From the NCBI GenBank assembly GCA_963676095.1, contig OY781040.1:6944001-7008000 (forward strand): a stretch of 64,000 bases of DNA, in the 5' to 3' direction. Within the stretch, counting starts at the first letter, position 1. Every line of letters starts with the position of its first letter. Both the position numbers and the translations under genes were made by a program. The notes under the pieces were generated by a model, which saw only the letters and a program-made list of their open reading frames with translations, searched no databases and was not told the origin of the DNA. This document shows positions 8,173-17,934 of this stretch, in pieces. This DNA is from G963676095 sp963676095. GTDB lineage: Bacteria > Bacteroidota > Bacteroidia > Bacteroidales > Prolixibacteraceae.

Positions 8173-9561
8173 ATGAAAAAAAAATTAGGCTTTTCACATC
8201 TTTTTTTAGTTATTGCCGTGATGGCAGGGATATTACTTCCTTTCTGTCACTGGCACTTTTTAAAAGCAGAAGAGAGTAAAGTAGCGGGCTTAGCTATTGT
8301 CACAATAGCCTTGCTTTCGACCTCGCTTATCCCCGAATACCTTACTGCCCTGATATTCTTTCTTATTGCAATCCTATTTGACCTGGCCCCGGCCGGCACC
8401 GTCTTTTCCGGGTTCAGTTCAACTGCTTTTTGGTTAATATTCGGAGGCATGATCGTTGGCGTGGCAATTTCGGAAACCGGCCTGGGTGAGCGGGTAGCCA
8501 GGAAACTGGCAAACCACCTGGAAGGAAATTATTTAAAATTAATTGCAGGAACAACCTTGCTGGGAGTATTTTTAATATTCATTATGCCTTCGGCCATCGG
8601 AAGAATTGTCTTATTGGTCCCCATTACACTCGAACTGTCGAAACACTTTGGTTTTCAGGATGGTTCAAACGGCAAGACCGGTTTAATACTTGCATCAACA
8701 TTAGGAACTTATATTCCGGCATTTTCCATTCTGCCATCAAACGTTCCCAATATGATACTGGCAGGATTAGCAGAAAATCAATGGAAAATTTCGTTTTTAT
8801 ATGGTGACTATTTTTTACTTCACTTTCCATTTATGGGATTAGCAAAAGTTGTTATAATCATTTTAGTTATCAACTGGCTGTACCCCGATATTCCGGTTGT
8901 AAATAACAGTCATTCGAAAGCTCAACCTCGGAAACCGATTCTCCGGAATGAGAAAATTTTGATCTTTGCGCTGGTTATCATGCTAATATTGTGGGTAACC
9001 GATTTTTTACATCATATCTCTCCGGCATGGGTTGCCCTGGGAGGAGGTATTTTCTTAATGCTTCCAGGCATTGGAATTATTTCGAACTCTTCGTTCGCAA
9101 CAAAAATTAATTATGGTTCACTTTTTTTTATAGCGGGGGTCATCGGACTTGGAGGCATAATTAACTCTTCCGGATTAGGAACAACAATTGGCAAGTTACT
9201 GATTTCATTTTTGCCTTTAAACCCGCAATCTCCTTTTGTCAATTATGCCTCAATTTCAACGGCCTCAACTTTAACAGGTCTCTTAACGACCTTACCTGGC
9301 GTCCCGGCAGTAATGACCCCACTTTCTCCTGAACTGGTAAAAATAACGGGGTTTTCACTTCGTACAGTTTTAATGCAACAGGTAGTTGGTTTCTCAACAG
9401 TAATATTACCCTACGAGGCGCCTCCTATTGTAATTGCATTGTATCTGGCAAATGAAAAGACAGGCAGGGTTTTAAAGCCATTAATTTTAATCGCAATCAT
9501 TTCTATACTCGTCCTGCTGCCCCTCAATTTCTGCTGGTGGAAGTTTTTAGGCAGGTTTTAA
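8173..9561 (+). CDS. SLC13/DASS-family anion:sodium symporter
   Basis: A 462-aa inner-membrane protein with about 12 hydrophobic segments. I start at the ATG at 8173 (MKKKLGFSH); an in-frame TTG three codons earlier is less likely. The repeats GFSSTAFWLIFGGMIVGVAI and NYGSLFFIAGVIGLGGIINS match the paired DASS substrate/sodium-binding regions, with LPSNVPNMIL and TLPGVPAVMTPLSPEL in the SNT-like positions. The family imports dicarboxylates, citrate or sulfate with sodium; the motifs are too degenerate to choose. Confidence 0.85.
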   Translation: MKKKLGFSHLFLVIAVMAGILLPFCHWHFLKAEESKVAGLAIVTIALLSTSLIPEYLTALIFFLIAILFDLAPAGTVFSGFSSTAFWLIFGGMIVGVAISETGLGERVARKLANHLEGNYLKLIAGTTLLGVFLIFIMPSAIGRIVLLVPITLELSKHFGFQDGSNGKTGLILASTLGTYIPAFSILPSNVPNMILAGLAENQWKISFLYGDYFLLHFPFMGLAKVVIIILVINWLYPDIPVVNNSHSKAQPRKPILRNEKILIFALVIMLILWVTDFLHHISPAWVALGGGIFLMLPGIGIISNSSFATKINYGSLFFIAGVIGLGGIINSSGLGTTIGKLLISFLPLNPQSPFVNYASISTASTLTGLLTTLPGVPAVMTPLSPELVKITGFSLRTVLMQQVVGFSTVILPYEAPPIVIALYLANEKTGRVLKPLILIAIISILVLLPLNFCWWKFLGRF

Positions 9562-9777
9562 TACGTTGATTGTTTTCAGTTATAAAAATCAACCGTCATG
9601 TCAACATCGATAGTCAGCCAGGTCGTATAGCTGCTCCTGTATGTAATGATTACCACCAGAGTACTGAATCAGACTGTTTATCTGTTTTTTATTTCAGTTA
9701 TTTTCTTCAAATTCTGAAAAAAATAAATATATTGAACCCTTAAAAATTATCAAAAGTTCAGAATTTAAAAATAGGTA

Positions 9778-11661
9778 ATGAGAACAAGAATAATGTTGTT
9801 TAGTGTGCTTCTTGTTATAACGCACCCTTTAATGAGTATAGCTCAGGAGAATCTGATAATCCCCAAAGGAAATGTCCTTGCTTTTGATAAGCAAACAAGA
9901 CAAAAGGATGGAAATCCGGGAAAAAACTATTGGCAAAATACATCTGATTATTATATCAGAGCATCAATAGACGTAAAAGATAAAATCGTAAGCGGTCGGG
10001 AAAAAATCATTTATTACAATAATAGTCCCGATTCTTTATCGACAATCGTTATCAGATTATATCAGGATATCTTCAAGAAAGGAGTAAACCGCAATTCGAT
10101 TGTCGATGTTGACCCACTGGACATTCATGATGGCGTAAATATAAAATCGATACTGGCAGACAACACCGAAATAGATCCGGATACTGTAAAAAGAAAAGGT
10201 ACGCTTATGTTTGTTCCTCTAGAAGAGGGATTGGCTCCGCATAGCCGGATTGAAATACAAATAGCATGGAATTTCGATTTTCCGGAACATACATTAATCA
10301 GAATGGGAACCATTGACAGTACAAGTCTTTTTGTCGGGCAATGGTATCCTCAAATTGCCGTTTATGACGATATTAACGGCTGGGATACGCGGTCTTATAA
10401 CGGGATGGCGGAATTCTACAACGACTTTGCCAACTTTGAGGTTGAAATTACAGTGCCCGAAAACTTTATGGTATGGGCAACCGGCGAGCCTCAGAATCTG
10501 AATGAGGTTTTACAACCCGAATATTTTGACAAATACAAAAAAGCATCTGTCTCCAATGAAATAGTACATGTAATCACGGATGAAAACCTGAAGCAGGGTA
10601 ATATTACGACCCAAAATAATACATGGAAGTATAAAGCCACCAACGTGACAGATTTTGCGTTCGGGATCAGTAATCATTACCGCTGGGACGTTACAAGCGT
10701 GGAGGTAGATAAAGCATCCCAAAGGAGGACTATTATTGGAGTCGCCTACAATAAAAACGCCGCACATTTCGATAGAGTAGCAGAAATAGCAAGAGAAACA
10801 GTTCGATTGTTATCTGAGGATATGCCCGGAATTCCATATCCATTTCCCTATCTCACCGTTTATAACGGCGATTTCGGTATGGAATACCCGATGATTACCA
10901 ATGTCGGTGCGGATAAAGATTATGACATGACTGTTTATGCGAATTCTCATGAGATTACGCACGCCTATTTCCCTTTTTATGTCGGCACTAATGAAACAAA
11001 AAACGGCTGGATGGACGAAGGCCTGACTGTTTTTATGCCTGAAAAGTTACAAACAAAACTGGCCCCGGGGTTGAATATTGCAAAGCATAATACAACTGCT
11101 TTCTCATCTTATTCCGGATTGGAAGATGAGCCTGCGCTCATCACCCCAACTCATTATCTGGATGCAAAAATCTACTTCTACCTGAATTACGCCAAGACAG
11201 AACAAGCACTGAGGATGCTGGAAATGCAATTGGGCAACGACTTATTCAAAAAGTGCCTACTCACATTTATGGAACGATGGAAATACAAACATCCGACACC
11301 ATTGGACTATTTCAATACATTTAATAATGTTTCGAAACAAAACCTGAATTGGTTTTGGAAGGCATGGTACTATCAAAACGGAGGCATTCCTGATTTGGCG
11401 ATAACAAATGTTATCAAAAGCAACAACCGCCTAACGGTTAAAATTGAAAATAAGGGAGACTTGCCAATTCCTGTCGTCGTTTCATTTTATAACAAGGAAA
11501 AGCTGGTTAAAACCATAACGGAACCGGCGGGCATATGGCAGAACCATAAAAATGTGATCGAAGTGATTTTTGATGCGCCCGGAACAATTACAAATCTAAC
11601 ACTGGGCAGTGATATCATTCCTGATGCAAACAGAAACAATAATGAATATATGATGGAATAG
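9778..11661 (+). CDS. M1-family zinc metallopeptidase, exported
   Basis: A 627-aa protein with a signal peptide (about residues 1-22, ending SIAQ). The gluzincin centre is intact: HEITH at 391-395 and the third zinc ligand Glu414 in GWMDEG, an exact HExxH-x18-E. GMEYPM at 367-372 takes the place of the GAMEN exopeptidase loop. The last about 90 residues form a CARDB-like beta domain (IENKGDLPIPVVVSF). The family cleaves N-terminal residues from peptides, here probably in the periplasm. Nearby genes give no further clue. Confidence 0.88.
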   Translation: MRTRIMLFSVLLVITHPLMSIAQENLIIPKGNVLAFDKQTRQKDGNPGKNYWQNTSDYYIRASIDVKDKIVSGREKIIYYNNSPDSLSTIVIRLYQDIFKKGVNRNSIVDVDPLDIHDGVNIKSILADNTEIDPDTVKRKGTLMFVPLEEGLAPHSRIEIQIAWNFDFPEHTLIRMGTIDSTSLFVGQWYPQIAVYDDINGWDTRSYNGMAEFYNDFANFEVEITVPENFMVWATGEPQNLNEVLQPEYFDKYKKASVSNEIVHVITDENLKQGNITTQNNTWKYKATNVTDFAFGISNHYRWDVTSVEVDKASQRRTIIGVAYNKNAAHFDRVAEIARETVRLLSEDMPGIPYPFPYLTVYNGDFGMEYPMITNVGADKDYDMTVYANSHEITHAYFPFYVGTNETKNGWMDEGLTVFMPEKLQTKLAPGLNIAKHNTTAFSSYSGLEDEPALITPTHYLDAKIYFYLNYAKTEQALRMLEMQLGNDLFKKCLLTFMERWKYKHPTPLDYFNTFNNVSKQNLNWFWKAWYYQNGGIPDLAITNVIKSNNRLTVKIENKGDLPIPVVVSFYNKEKLVKTITEPAGIWQNHKNVIEVIFDAPGTITNLTLGSDIIPDANRNNNEYMME

Positions 11662-11700
11662 GACAGCCGGTCCCCTACCCCCCCGGGTACACCTTCCTCG

Positions 11701-13974
11701 TTAATTAATCACCAGCTCATCAACAAAAACAAAGGCTTTCTTTGGCGTGCGGGCAAAGACGTTGACATAGCGCGCTTCCTTACCTTTCAACGATCCGGAG
11801 AAGTCTTTCAGCACCAATCCTTTTCGACCGGACGGAATATCATTTTCCAGGTGCAGCACCTTTTTAAAGTTTTTGCCGTCGTCTGACAGCGAAACGTCTA
11901 AGTAGTCGGGCATATAAACACCGGGATCAATGTTTTGCATGAATGTAGCCGAGAACGAACTCAATGTCTCCGATTTTCCCAGGTCAACCGTCACATCGAC
12001 ATCATTGGTAAAGCCTTGCCATCTGCCATCGCCGTAACTGTTCCCTCCGCGGTAGCCATCGGTCAGGGCACCGGCATCTCCCGCAGGGTATGCCTTGTTC
12101 CAGGGTTTTTGATAAGTTACCCTTTTCCCTATCGCTTTGTGATAATCTACCTGCCTGCGCAAAACCGGTCCGGTAGCTTTGCCGTCTTTAAATACTGCCG
12201 CACAGACCAATGCACTGCCCGTAATGTAAAACTCGCCCCGGTACCGGGTAGAGCCAGTGGTCGGCAAACTGCCGTCAGTGGTATAATAGATAGTTGGTTT
12301 CACCTGTTCGCTTTCAAAGCGGACCCCGATTTGCCGGTCCACCGTGTCGACATCCAGAAAAGGGAACAGTTCGCTGGTGGGTTTATAATCGTAATTAACC
12401 CCTAAATCACCGAGGCGTTTGAGCTGACCGTTCAGGCGGAGCTTGAACGAGTCCCAGTTTAACTGTTGCTTGCCGGTCCAACCCCGTTCTGCCAGGGCCA
12501 GAGCATTGGGAAATATCCGTGCGTCGGCTACCTTTTCCGAAGGGACCCGCTCCGACCACACACAGCCTTCCAGTCCTTTAATCTTGTTGAGCTGGCTGAC
12601 CGGAAACTTCTCGTCCAGCAGCTTTTTGTTATAGGTATCAAAAAGCCGGGCATCAGCACGAGAGAAATAGAACGGATCGCCTGGTGCCATGATTAAATCG
12701 TTGCCATTGGCCACTGCCCGTTCGGGAACACCCCCCACCCAGTTACGCCAGTACATCACGTGCAGGGTCGGGTCAATGCCACCTTCCAGCGCATCGTCCC
12801 AAACAATTACCTGCTTGCCCCGATCTTCCAGGAACCTGGCCACCCTGCGTACAAAAGAACCTTCCAGTTCATTGAAATTTTTCAAACCGTTCTGTTTCAT
12901 AAAACGGCGACAGGCTGCCGATTCCTCCCAGCTCGATTTCTCCACTTCATCGGCACCAATATGAATGTATTTCGACGGGAAGATCTGCATTACCTCACTC
13001 AGTATATTTTCCACGAAGGTATAAGTAGCCTCATTCACCGGACACAATGGAGTTGAAAACACTTTTCCCCAGGCGGCCTTTCCGTTACAGGCAAGGTCCG
13101 GGAAGACGTTGATAGCCGCCATCATATGACCGGGCATATCAATCTCCGGAACAATTTCGACATGCCGGTCCTGTGCATACTTCACCAGGTCACGCAATTG
13201 CTCCTGCGTGTAATAACCGCCATAGTACTGTTTCCCGTTACGGATGACGATATGGACAGGATCGAGCGCATAGTCGCTGTCTTCTTTTGCTTTTTCCATA
13301 CAAACCGAATCCTGGGCATTGAATGTTCGCCAGGCGCCTTCTTCGGTAAGCTCCGGGTATTTTTTAATTTCGATACGCCACCCCTGGTCGTCGGTCAGGT
13401 GCAGGTGCAACTTGTTGAGTTTGTACAGGGCCAGTAAGTCGACATAGCGTTTCAGGTAACCGATCGAGAAGAAATGGCGCGATACGTCGAGGTGCATCCC
13501 CCGCCAGCTATAGTTGGGATAGTCGTATATATCGAGCACAGGCAAAGATATCGAGGGGAATGTCTGCGTTGTTTCAATCGCCGCCGGCAACAATTGCCGG
13601 AAGGTTTCCATGGCGTAAAACATCCCGGCCGGGTCGCCTGCCGCGAGCACAATCTTGTCAGGTGTTATCTTCAGTGCATATGATTCAGGGAGCGAGAAAG
13701 TATCCGACTGACAGATTTCAATGCTGGTTGTGCCCTGCCCATTCCCAAGCGGCTGCCCCAGCGCTTTGGTCATAACAGACTGAAAGAAGGCTGCTTCCCG
13801 GGCAAACCGGTCATGATCGTTGACAATGAATTGCGTGTTGGGCTGTAATTCGAATTGCCCCTTCCCCACTATCAACTTTGCAGGACTGGGTACTAAGGAG
13901 ATATCCGGACTTTCGGGCTTGCTGCAAGCCGGGACAGTCAGTGCCAAAACCAATAAATAATAAAAATACTTCAC
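11701..13974 (-). CDS. GH20 beta-N-acetylhexosaminidase lipoprotein
   Basis: A 757-aa lipoprotein: signal peptide with lipobox LTVPAC, lipidated Cys17. Domains in order: GH20b N-terminal domain (about 25-150), catalytic (beta/alpha)8 barrel (about 154-500) with HIGADEVEKSSW, whose Asp342-Glu343 are the catalytic pair for substrate-assisted hydrolysis, then a chitobiase C-type domain (PTIYYTTDGSLP) and a C-terminal discoidin-like carbohydrate-binding domain (VTVDLGKSETLSSFSATF). It removes terminal GlcNAc or GalNAc from glycans. It is convergent with the M1 peptidase (about 40 bp apart), and its richer G+C and codon use differ from its left neighbours, possibly reflecting separate acquisition. 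Confidence 0.92.
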   Translation of the reverse strand: MKYFYYLLVLALTVPACSKPESPDISLVPSPAKLIVGKGQFELQPNTQFIVNDHDRFAREAAFFQSVMTKALGQPLGNGQGTTSIEICQSDTFSLPESYALKITPDKIVLAAGDPAGMFYAMETFRQLLPAAIETTQTFPSISLPVLDIYDYPNYSWRGMHLDVSRHFFSIGYLKRYVDLLALYKLNKLHLHLTDDQGWRIEIKKYPELTEEGAWRTFNAQDSVCMEKAKEDSDYALDPVHIVIRNGKQYYGGYYTQEQLRDLVKYAQDRHVEIVPEIDMPGHMMAAINVFPDLACNGKAAWGKVFSTPLCPVNEATYTFVENILSEVMQIFPSKYIHIGADEVEKSSWEESAACRRFMKQNGLKNFNELEGSFVRRVARFLEDRGKQVIVWDDALEGGIDPTLHVMYWRNWVGGVPERAVANGNDLIMAPGDPFYFSRADARLFDTYNKKLLDEKFPVSQLNKIKGLEGCVWSERVPSEKVADARIFPNALALAERGWTGKQQLNWDSFKLRLNGQLKRLGDLGVNYDYKPTSELFPFLDVDTVDRQIGVRFESEQVKPTIYYTTDGSLPTTGSTRYRGEFYITGSALVCAAVFKDGKATGPVLRRQVDYHKAIGKRVTYQKPWNKAYPAGDAGALTDGYRGGNSYGDGRWQGFTNDVDVTVDLGKSETLSSFSATFMQNIDPGVYMPDYLDVSLSDDGKNFKKVLHLENDIPSGRKGLVLKDFSGSLKGKEARYVNVFARTPKKAFVFVDELVIN

Positions 13975-14236
13975 AGGATCATGATTTAGGATGGACCAAA
14001 GATAACAAGAAGGAAAGATTATGGAAATTTTTTAATGCCCCCCTTTCCTGAAAGTACCGGAATCCGTTTTTAAATCAAAATTAACACAGGTTTGCAGCCT
14101 TTAGGAAGTTTCGCCTTTTATCTCGGATAATTCACTGATTATTAAACTATAATCCATTGACTGATTAATCTGCTATTTTGATATTTGAATCTGTTAAGCA
14201 CAGAACTCTCAGATAATGATTTGGATTTATAAAATA

Positions 14237-14260
14237 ATATTTAGACATTTGTCTAAATAT
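14237..14260. promoter_or_regulatory. Operator palindrome of the ArsR/SdpR-type repressor
   Basis: Perfect inverted repeat: ATATTTAGAC, spacer ATTT, GTCTAAATAT. The arms are 10 bp. It ends 9 bases before the repressor's ATG at 14270. ArsR-family repressors bind such 12-2-12 or 10-4-10 palindromes over their own promoters, so autorepression of the downstream repressor/SdpI operon is the natural reading. Confidence 0.75.
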
Positions 14261-14269
14261 CTAAATGAA

Positions 14270-14548
14270 ATGAATGCACTTTTTAAAGCATTAAATGATC
14301 AGACACGAAGAGATATTTTAGAAATGCTCCGGGGTTCTGACATGACGGCTGGTGAAATTGCGGATAAATTTAGTATGACAAAACCCAGCATATCACACCA
14401 TCTCTCACTCCTAAAGCAAGCCAATTTAGTTGTCGATATCCGGAAAGGGCAATTTATTTATTACTCGTTAAATATGACTGTTATGGATGATATTATTAAA
14501 TGGTTCCTGAAATTCAATTCAAATTCTGCAAAAAATGAAAACAACTAA
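14270..14548 (+). CDS. ArsR-family autorepressor (SdpR-type)
   Basis: A 92-aa winged-helix protein. I choose the ATG at 14270 (MNALFKALNDQTRRDILEML) because it matches the family N-terminus and leaves the operator palindrome outside the gene; the longer frame from 14216 would run through the operator. Recognition helix region: TAGEIADKFSMTKPSISHHL; wing: VVDIRKGQFIYYSLN. There are no metal-binding cysteines, as in SdpR rather than metal-sensing ArsR proteins. It overlaps the SdpI-like gene by 14 bp. Confidence 0.9.
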   Translation: MNALFKALNDQTRRDILEMLRGSDMTAGEIADKFSMTKPSISHHLSLLKQANLVVDIRKGQFIYYSLNMTVMDDIIKWFLKFNSNSAKNENN

Positions 14549-15416
14549 AATCGTTAAAGAATTATTCATCGGGAGTATTGTTATTTCACCGCTGGTGTAT
14601 CTTTTTTATGTGTGGAATTCTTTACCGGCAAAAATTCCCGTTCATTTCGATGCTCAAGGAAATCCCAATAATTATGGTTCCAAATTCAATATTGCATTGA
14701 CTTTGTTGTTTTTATCTGTAGGTACATACTTATTTTTGATGTATGTACCCAAAATAGATCCCAAAAAAAACTTTTCCATATTTGACAATACCTTTGTAAA
14801 GCTACGTTTTATTTTATCGTCGTTTTTTTCTGCAATCTGTTTTATCATCATCATATCGGTACAGGAAAAAGAACTGAATACCTCTATTTTTCACATTGTT
14901 CTTGCCGTTCTGATTTTGCTAATGGGAAACTATATGAGTAATATCAGGCCAAACTATTTCCTGGGAATAAGGACACCATGGACTCTTGAAAGCGAGATGA
15001 ATTGGAAAAGAACACACTTTTTTACGGGCAGGCTGTGGTTTTTTTCCGGTATTTTTCTGATTATTATGCTACTTGCTCTCCCTGTTCGGATTAAAACAGA
15101 TATGTACATGGGGGTCATTGTTTTATTGGCTCTTTTTCCAGTTGTCTATTCCTATATCATTTACCGTAAAAATGATAAAGAAAATGATAAAGACCTAAAA
15201 AAAAGTAAATTATCAAACGACAAAAATGGGAATACTGATTTTAATGAACCAGATATGTGGGTCCATTCTTTTTATATTAATCGTTACGATTCGAGAATAA
15301 TAGTCCCGAAAAGAAATAAAATGATGGGGTGGACTCTGAATTTTGGAAATCCGTATACTTATGTTCTGATTGTTATCATTATCACCCTCATTATAATTTC
15401 TAAATATATAATCTGA
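14535..15416 (+). CDS. SdpI-family membrane protein (DUF1648 + SdpI + DUF5808-like tail)
   Basis: A 293-aa polytopic membrane protein. The N-terminal DUF1648 domain has the LPAKIPVHFDAQGNPNNYGS motif; the SdpI domain follows (MSNIRPNYFLGIRTPWTLES then NWKRTHFFTGRLW). The C-terminal WVHSFYINRYDSRIIVPKR and GWTLNFGNP match the DUF5808 pattern. In Bacillus, SdpI confers immunity to the SdpC toxin and relieves SdpR repression by sequestering it at the membrane. Overlap with the repressor gene implies translational coupling. No SdpC-like toxin gene is adjacent. Confidence 0.88.
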   Translation: MKTTKIVKELFIGSIVISPLVYLFYVWNSLPAKIPVHFDAQGNPNNYGSKFNIALTLLFLSVGTYLFLMYVPKIDPKKNFSIFDNTFVKLRFILSSFFSAICFIIIISVQEKELNTSIFHIVLAVLILLMGNYMSNIRPNYFLGIRTPWTLESEMNWKRTHFFTGRLWFFSGIFLIIMLLALPVRIKTDMYMGVIVLLALFPVVYSYIIYRKNDKENDKDLKKSKLSNDKNGNTDFNEPDMWVHSFYINRYDSRIIVPKRNKMMGWTLNFGNPYTYVLIVIIITLIIISKYII

Positions 15417-15640
15417 AAGTCTGATTGATTACTGAGAATTATGATCATCTCCGTGATGGTGTGAGCCAACATAGAATTCCATTTTTATTTTGTCTTCTAA
15501 TCTTTTATTTGTTCATAGAAAATTAATATCTTGAAATCTGAAATAATTTTGAATACTTTCATTGGAAACAGTCATGAAACCTTACCGGTTACAGTACAAA
15601 GCGAATAAATTTCCAGACGATTGATGTACGGACTTTACAA

Positions 15641-16993
15641 ATGACAGACTTTGATTTAGATAAACAAACAATAAAAGATCTGGAATTATTTCCGGACGAT
15701 AAATCTGTTAGGTCTGTCGCCGGGTACTATACGCAAACAAAGACCTTTGGAGGAAAAAGATTCCTTCATCAACTAATGAAAAATCCAACGGCTGATGTAA
15801 ATGAACTAAGGCAGAGGACGGAATTGATCCGGTTTCTTTCTGAAACTGATTTTGAATTAAAAATAAACGCCGGTCAGTTTGAGTTTATTGAGCATTACCA
15901 ACGATTAAATATTGCTCCTCTCCGGAATAATTTTGTGGATGCTTTCCTTCAGGATTTGTCATACAGGATCAATCCCAGCAATAATTATTACATCATTAAA
16001 ACGGGTGTTCAGCAGGTCGTTTATTTGTTTGTACAGCTTAAAGAAAAATTTGAGTTTCTTGAAGAACCGAACATCCCGGTGAAACTGAACCAGTATCGAA
16101 AACTCATTTCTGAATTGATACAAAATCCTGACTTTAAGGTTTTATCCGGCAAAAAACTAAAAATCACCTATTCTCTGTTAAATAAGCTGGATAATCTGTT
16201 TCGGAAGAAATATAAAAATGAACTGGATAAGGTCATTCAATCTGTTTACAAACTGGATGCTTATATTTCCGTTGCGGAGGTGGCCAGGCAGAAAAATCTT
16301 GCTTTCCCCGATTATACAGATGCTTCAAAACCATTTCTTTGCATCGAAAACCTTTACCATCCGTTATTGAAAAATGCCGTGTCCTGTTCCATTGAAATGA
16401 ATGAAACGACGAACCTGTGTTTTTTGACCGGTCCGAATATGGCAGGTAAATCAACATTCCTTAAATCTGTCGGATTATCTGTTTATCTGGCTCATATCGG
16501 GTTCCCTGTCCCTGCCGCTAAAATGACAACATCGGTATATCATGGAATTATTATGACCATTAACTTATCTGACGATATGAACAGGGGATACAGTCATTTC
16601 TACAGCGAAGTGAACCGGATTAAAGACACGGCTTTAAAACTAAAGGAAAAGAAAAAGCTTTTCGTAATATTTGACGAACTGTTCAGAGGCACCAATATCA
16701 AGGATGCATTCGATGCTTCGTTGTTAATTATAAAATCATTTGCAAAAATCCCGGACAGTACTTTTTTCATTTCAACTCACATTACGGAAGTGGCAGAGAA
16801 AGTCAGTCAGCTGACGAATATCCAATTTAAATATTTTGATTCAAAACTGATCAATAATATCCCCACCTATGAATTCAAATTAGAAACCGGAATATCTTAC
16901 GAAAGATTAGGTCTGTATATTCTTGAAAATGAAAATGTAATTGACATTTTAAATTCAATAACCCGGGAAGGGGAGACTAAAAACCCTCCATAA
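15641..16993 (+). CDS. MutS-like ATPase lacking the mismatch-recognition domain
   Basis: A 450-aa protein with the MutS core (helical clamp/lever about 25-225) and C-terminal ABC ATPase: Walker A GPNMAGKST (264-272), Q-loop/signature region GYSHFYSEVNRI, Walker B FVIFDELFRGTN (Asp345-Glu346) and switch STHITEVAE. There is no N-terminal mismatch-binding domain with the F-x-E motif and no C-terminal Smr nuclease, so it is neither MutS1 nor full MutS2. Bacteroidota commonly carry such short MutS homologues of unclear role. Confidence 0.85.
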   Translation: MTDFDLDKQTIKDLELFPDDKSVRSVAGYYTQTKTFGGKRFLHQLMKNPTADVNELRQRTELIRFLSETDFELKINAGQFEFIEHYQRLNIAPLRNNFVDAFLQDLSYRINPSNNYYIIKTGVQQVVYLFVQLKEKFEFLEEPNIPVKLNQYRKLISELIQNPDFKVLSGKKLKITYSLLNKLDNLFRKKYKNELDKVIQSVYKLDAYISVAEVARQKNLAFPDYTDASKPFLCIENLYHPLLKNAVSCSIEMNETTNLCFLTGPNMAGKSTFLKSVGLSVYLAHIGFPVPAAKMTTSVYHGIIMTINLSDDMNRGYSHFYSEVNRIKDTALKLKEKKKLFVIFDELFRGTNIKDAFDASLLIIKSFAKIPDSTFFISTHITEVAEKVSQLTNIQFKYFDSKLINNIPTYEFKLETGISYERLGLYILENENVIDILNSITREGETKNPP

Positions 16994-17031
16994 GTAATTT
17001 CTTAATAAACAGAAAAAAGGAGGTACACTTT

Positions 17032-17868
17032 TCAGTTCAGCTTCAGCGTTTTCAAAATACGCAAGGTCAGTTCACAGGCGGGAGCAACCATACTGCCGTG
17101 ATCAAAGCCATCCAGTTCGTATAAATAAGTTTGGTTATGGCCAGCAATCTTCATCATTCTCCACAGATAGGCGTTTTCTTCGTAACGGCCCAGCATTTCC
17201 TGTTCACGGTCGCCGGTAATCAGATATAACGGGGGAGCGTCGGGACGGACAAAATAAAGGGGGGCGAATTTGTCGATGACCGGCTGCGTTCCGGGTATCC
17301 CCCTTTCCTTCCGTACAGTAAAATGAGTGATTGCATGACCACTAAACGGTATAAGAGCAGCAATACTATCAGCATCGATCCCGTATTCAGCCAAATAATG
17401 TTTATCAAGTCCGACCATGCTGGTCAGGTAGCCGCCGGCAGAGTGGCCTGAAACCACAATCTTCTTTTTTGAACCGCCATAATCCCCGATATGTTTGAAT
17501 ACCCAGGCTACTGCCGCGGCTGCATCTTCAATATATCCGGGACATTTTACCTTTGGGCTCAGCCGGTAATTAACGGCAACCACTGCCAATCCTTTATTTT
17601 TCAGCTGTTCAGGAATATATTTTTCACCGCCGGTAATTCCACCCCCATGAAACCAAACAATCGTTGTAAAGCCGGCCTTATTTTCAGGATAATAGATATC
17701 GAGCCGGCAACGTTCCTTCATATAAGGAGTTAAATCCAGGCCCTCGCGGTACAGTACATCTTTTTCTGTTTTATAATTAATCGTCTCCTGTGCATTCAGG
17801 GGAAGTGAAGCAATCAGGATCAACAGAACTGGTATAAAAAACAGACGGAACGAATTCATAAGCTTCAT
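17032..17868 (-). CDS. Exported alpha/beta-hydrolase (esterase/lipase, HSL-like)
   Basis: A 278-aa protein with signal peptide (about 1-26, ending PLNAQ). It has an oxyanion-hole HGGG at 74-77, nucleophile elbow GHSAGG with Ser143, and probable acid Asp220 and His257 (GFDHGS). This is the carboxylesterase pattern of the BD-FAE/hormone-sensitive-lipase group, often acting on short-chain esters or acetylated sugars in the periplasm. It is convergent with the MutS-like gene, about 40 bp apart. Confidence 0.88.
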   Translation of the reverse strand: MKLMNSFRLFFIPVLLILIASLPLNAQETINYKTEKDVLYREGLDLTPYMKERCRLDIYYPENKAGFTTIVWFHGGGITGGEKYIPEQLKNKGLAVVAVNYRLSPKVKCPGYIEDAAAAVAWVFKHIGDYGGSKKKIVVSGHSAGGYLTSMVGLDKHYLAEYGIDADSIAALIPFSGHAITHFTVRKERGIPGTQPVIDKFAPLYFVRPDAPPLYLITGDREQEMLGRYEENAYLWRMMKIAGHNQTYLYELDGFDHGSMVAPACELTLRILKTLKLN

Positions 17869-17934
17869 TTATTGGTCTTGTAAAGTGGATGTGATAAAGG
17901 TAAGAATAAAAAACGTATACAAAAAAGAATTGCT

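Noticed and set aside
11935..13775. Many long plus-strand frames across the GH20 gene
   Set aside because: Shadows caused by G+C-rich codon use of the minus-strand hexosaminidase.
15429..15530. Minus-strand fragment encoding MEFYVGSHHHGDDHNSQ
   Set aside because: Looks like a histidine-rich C-terminus but has no upstream gene and cannot be supported.
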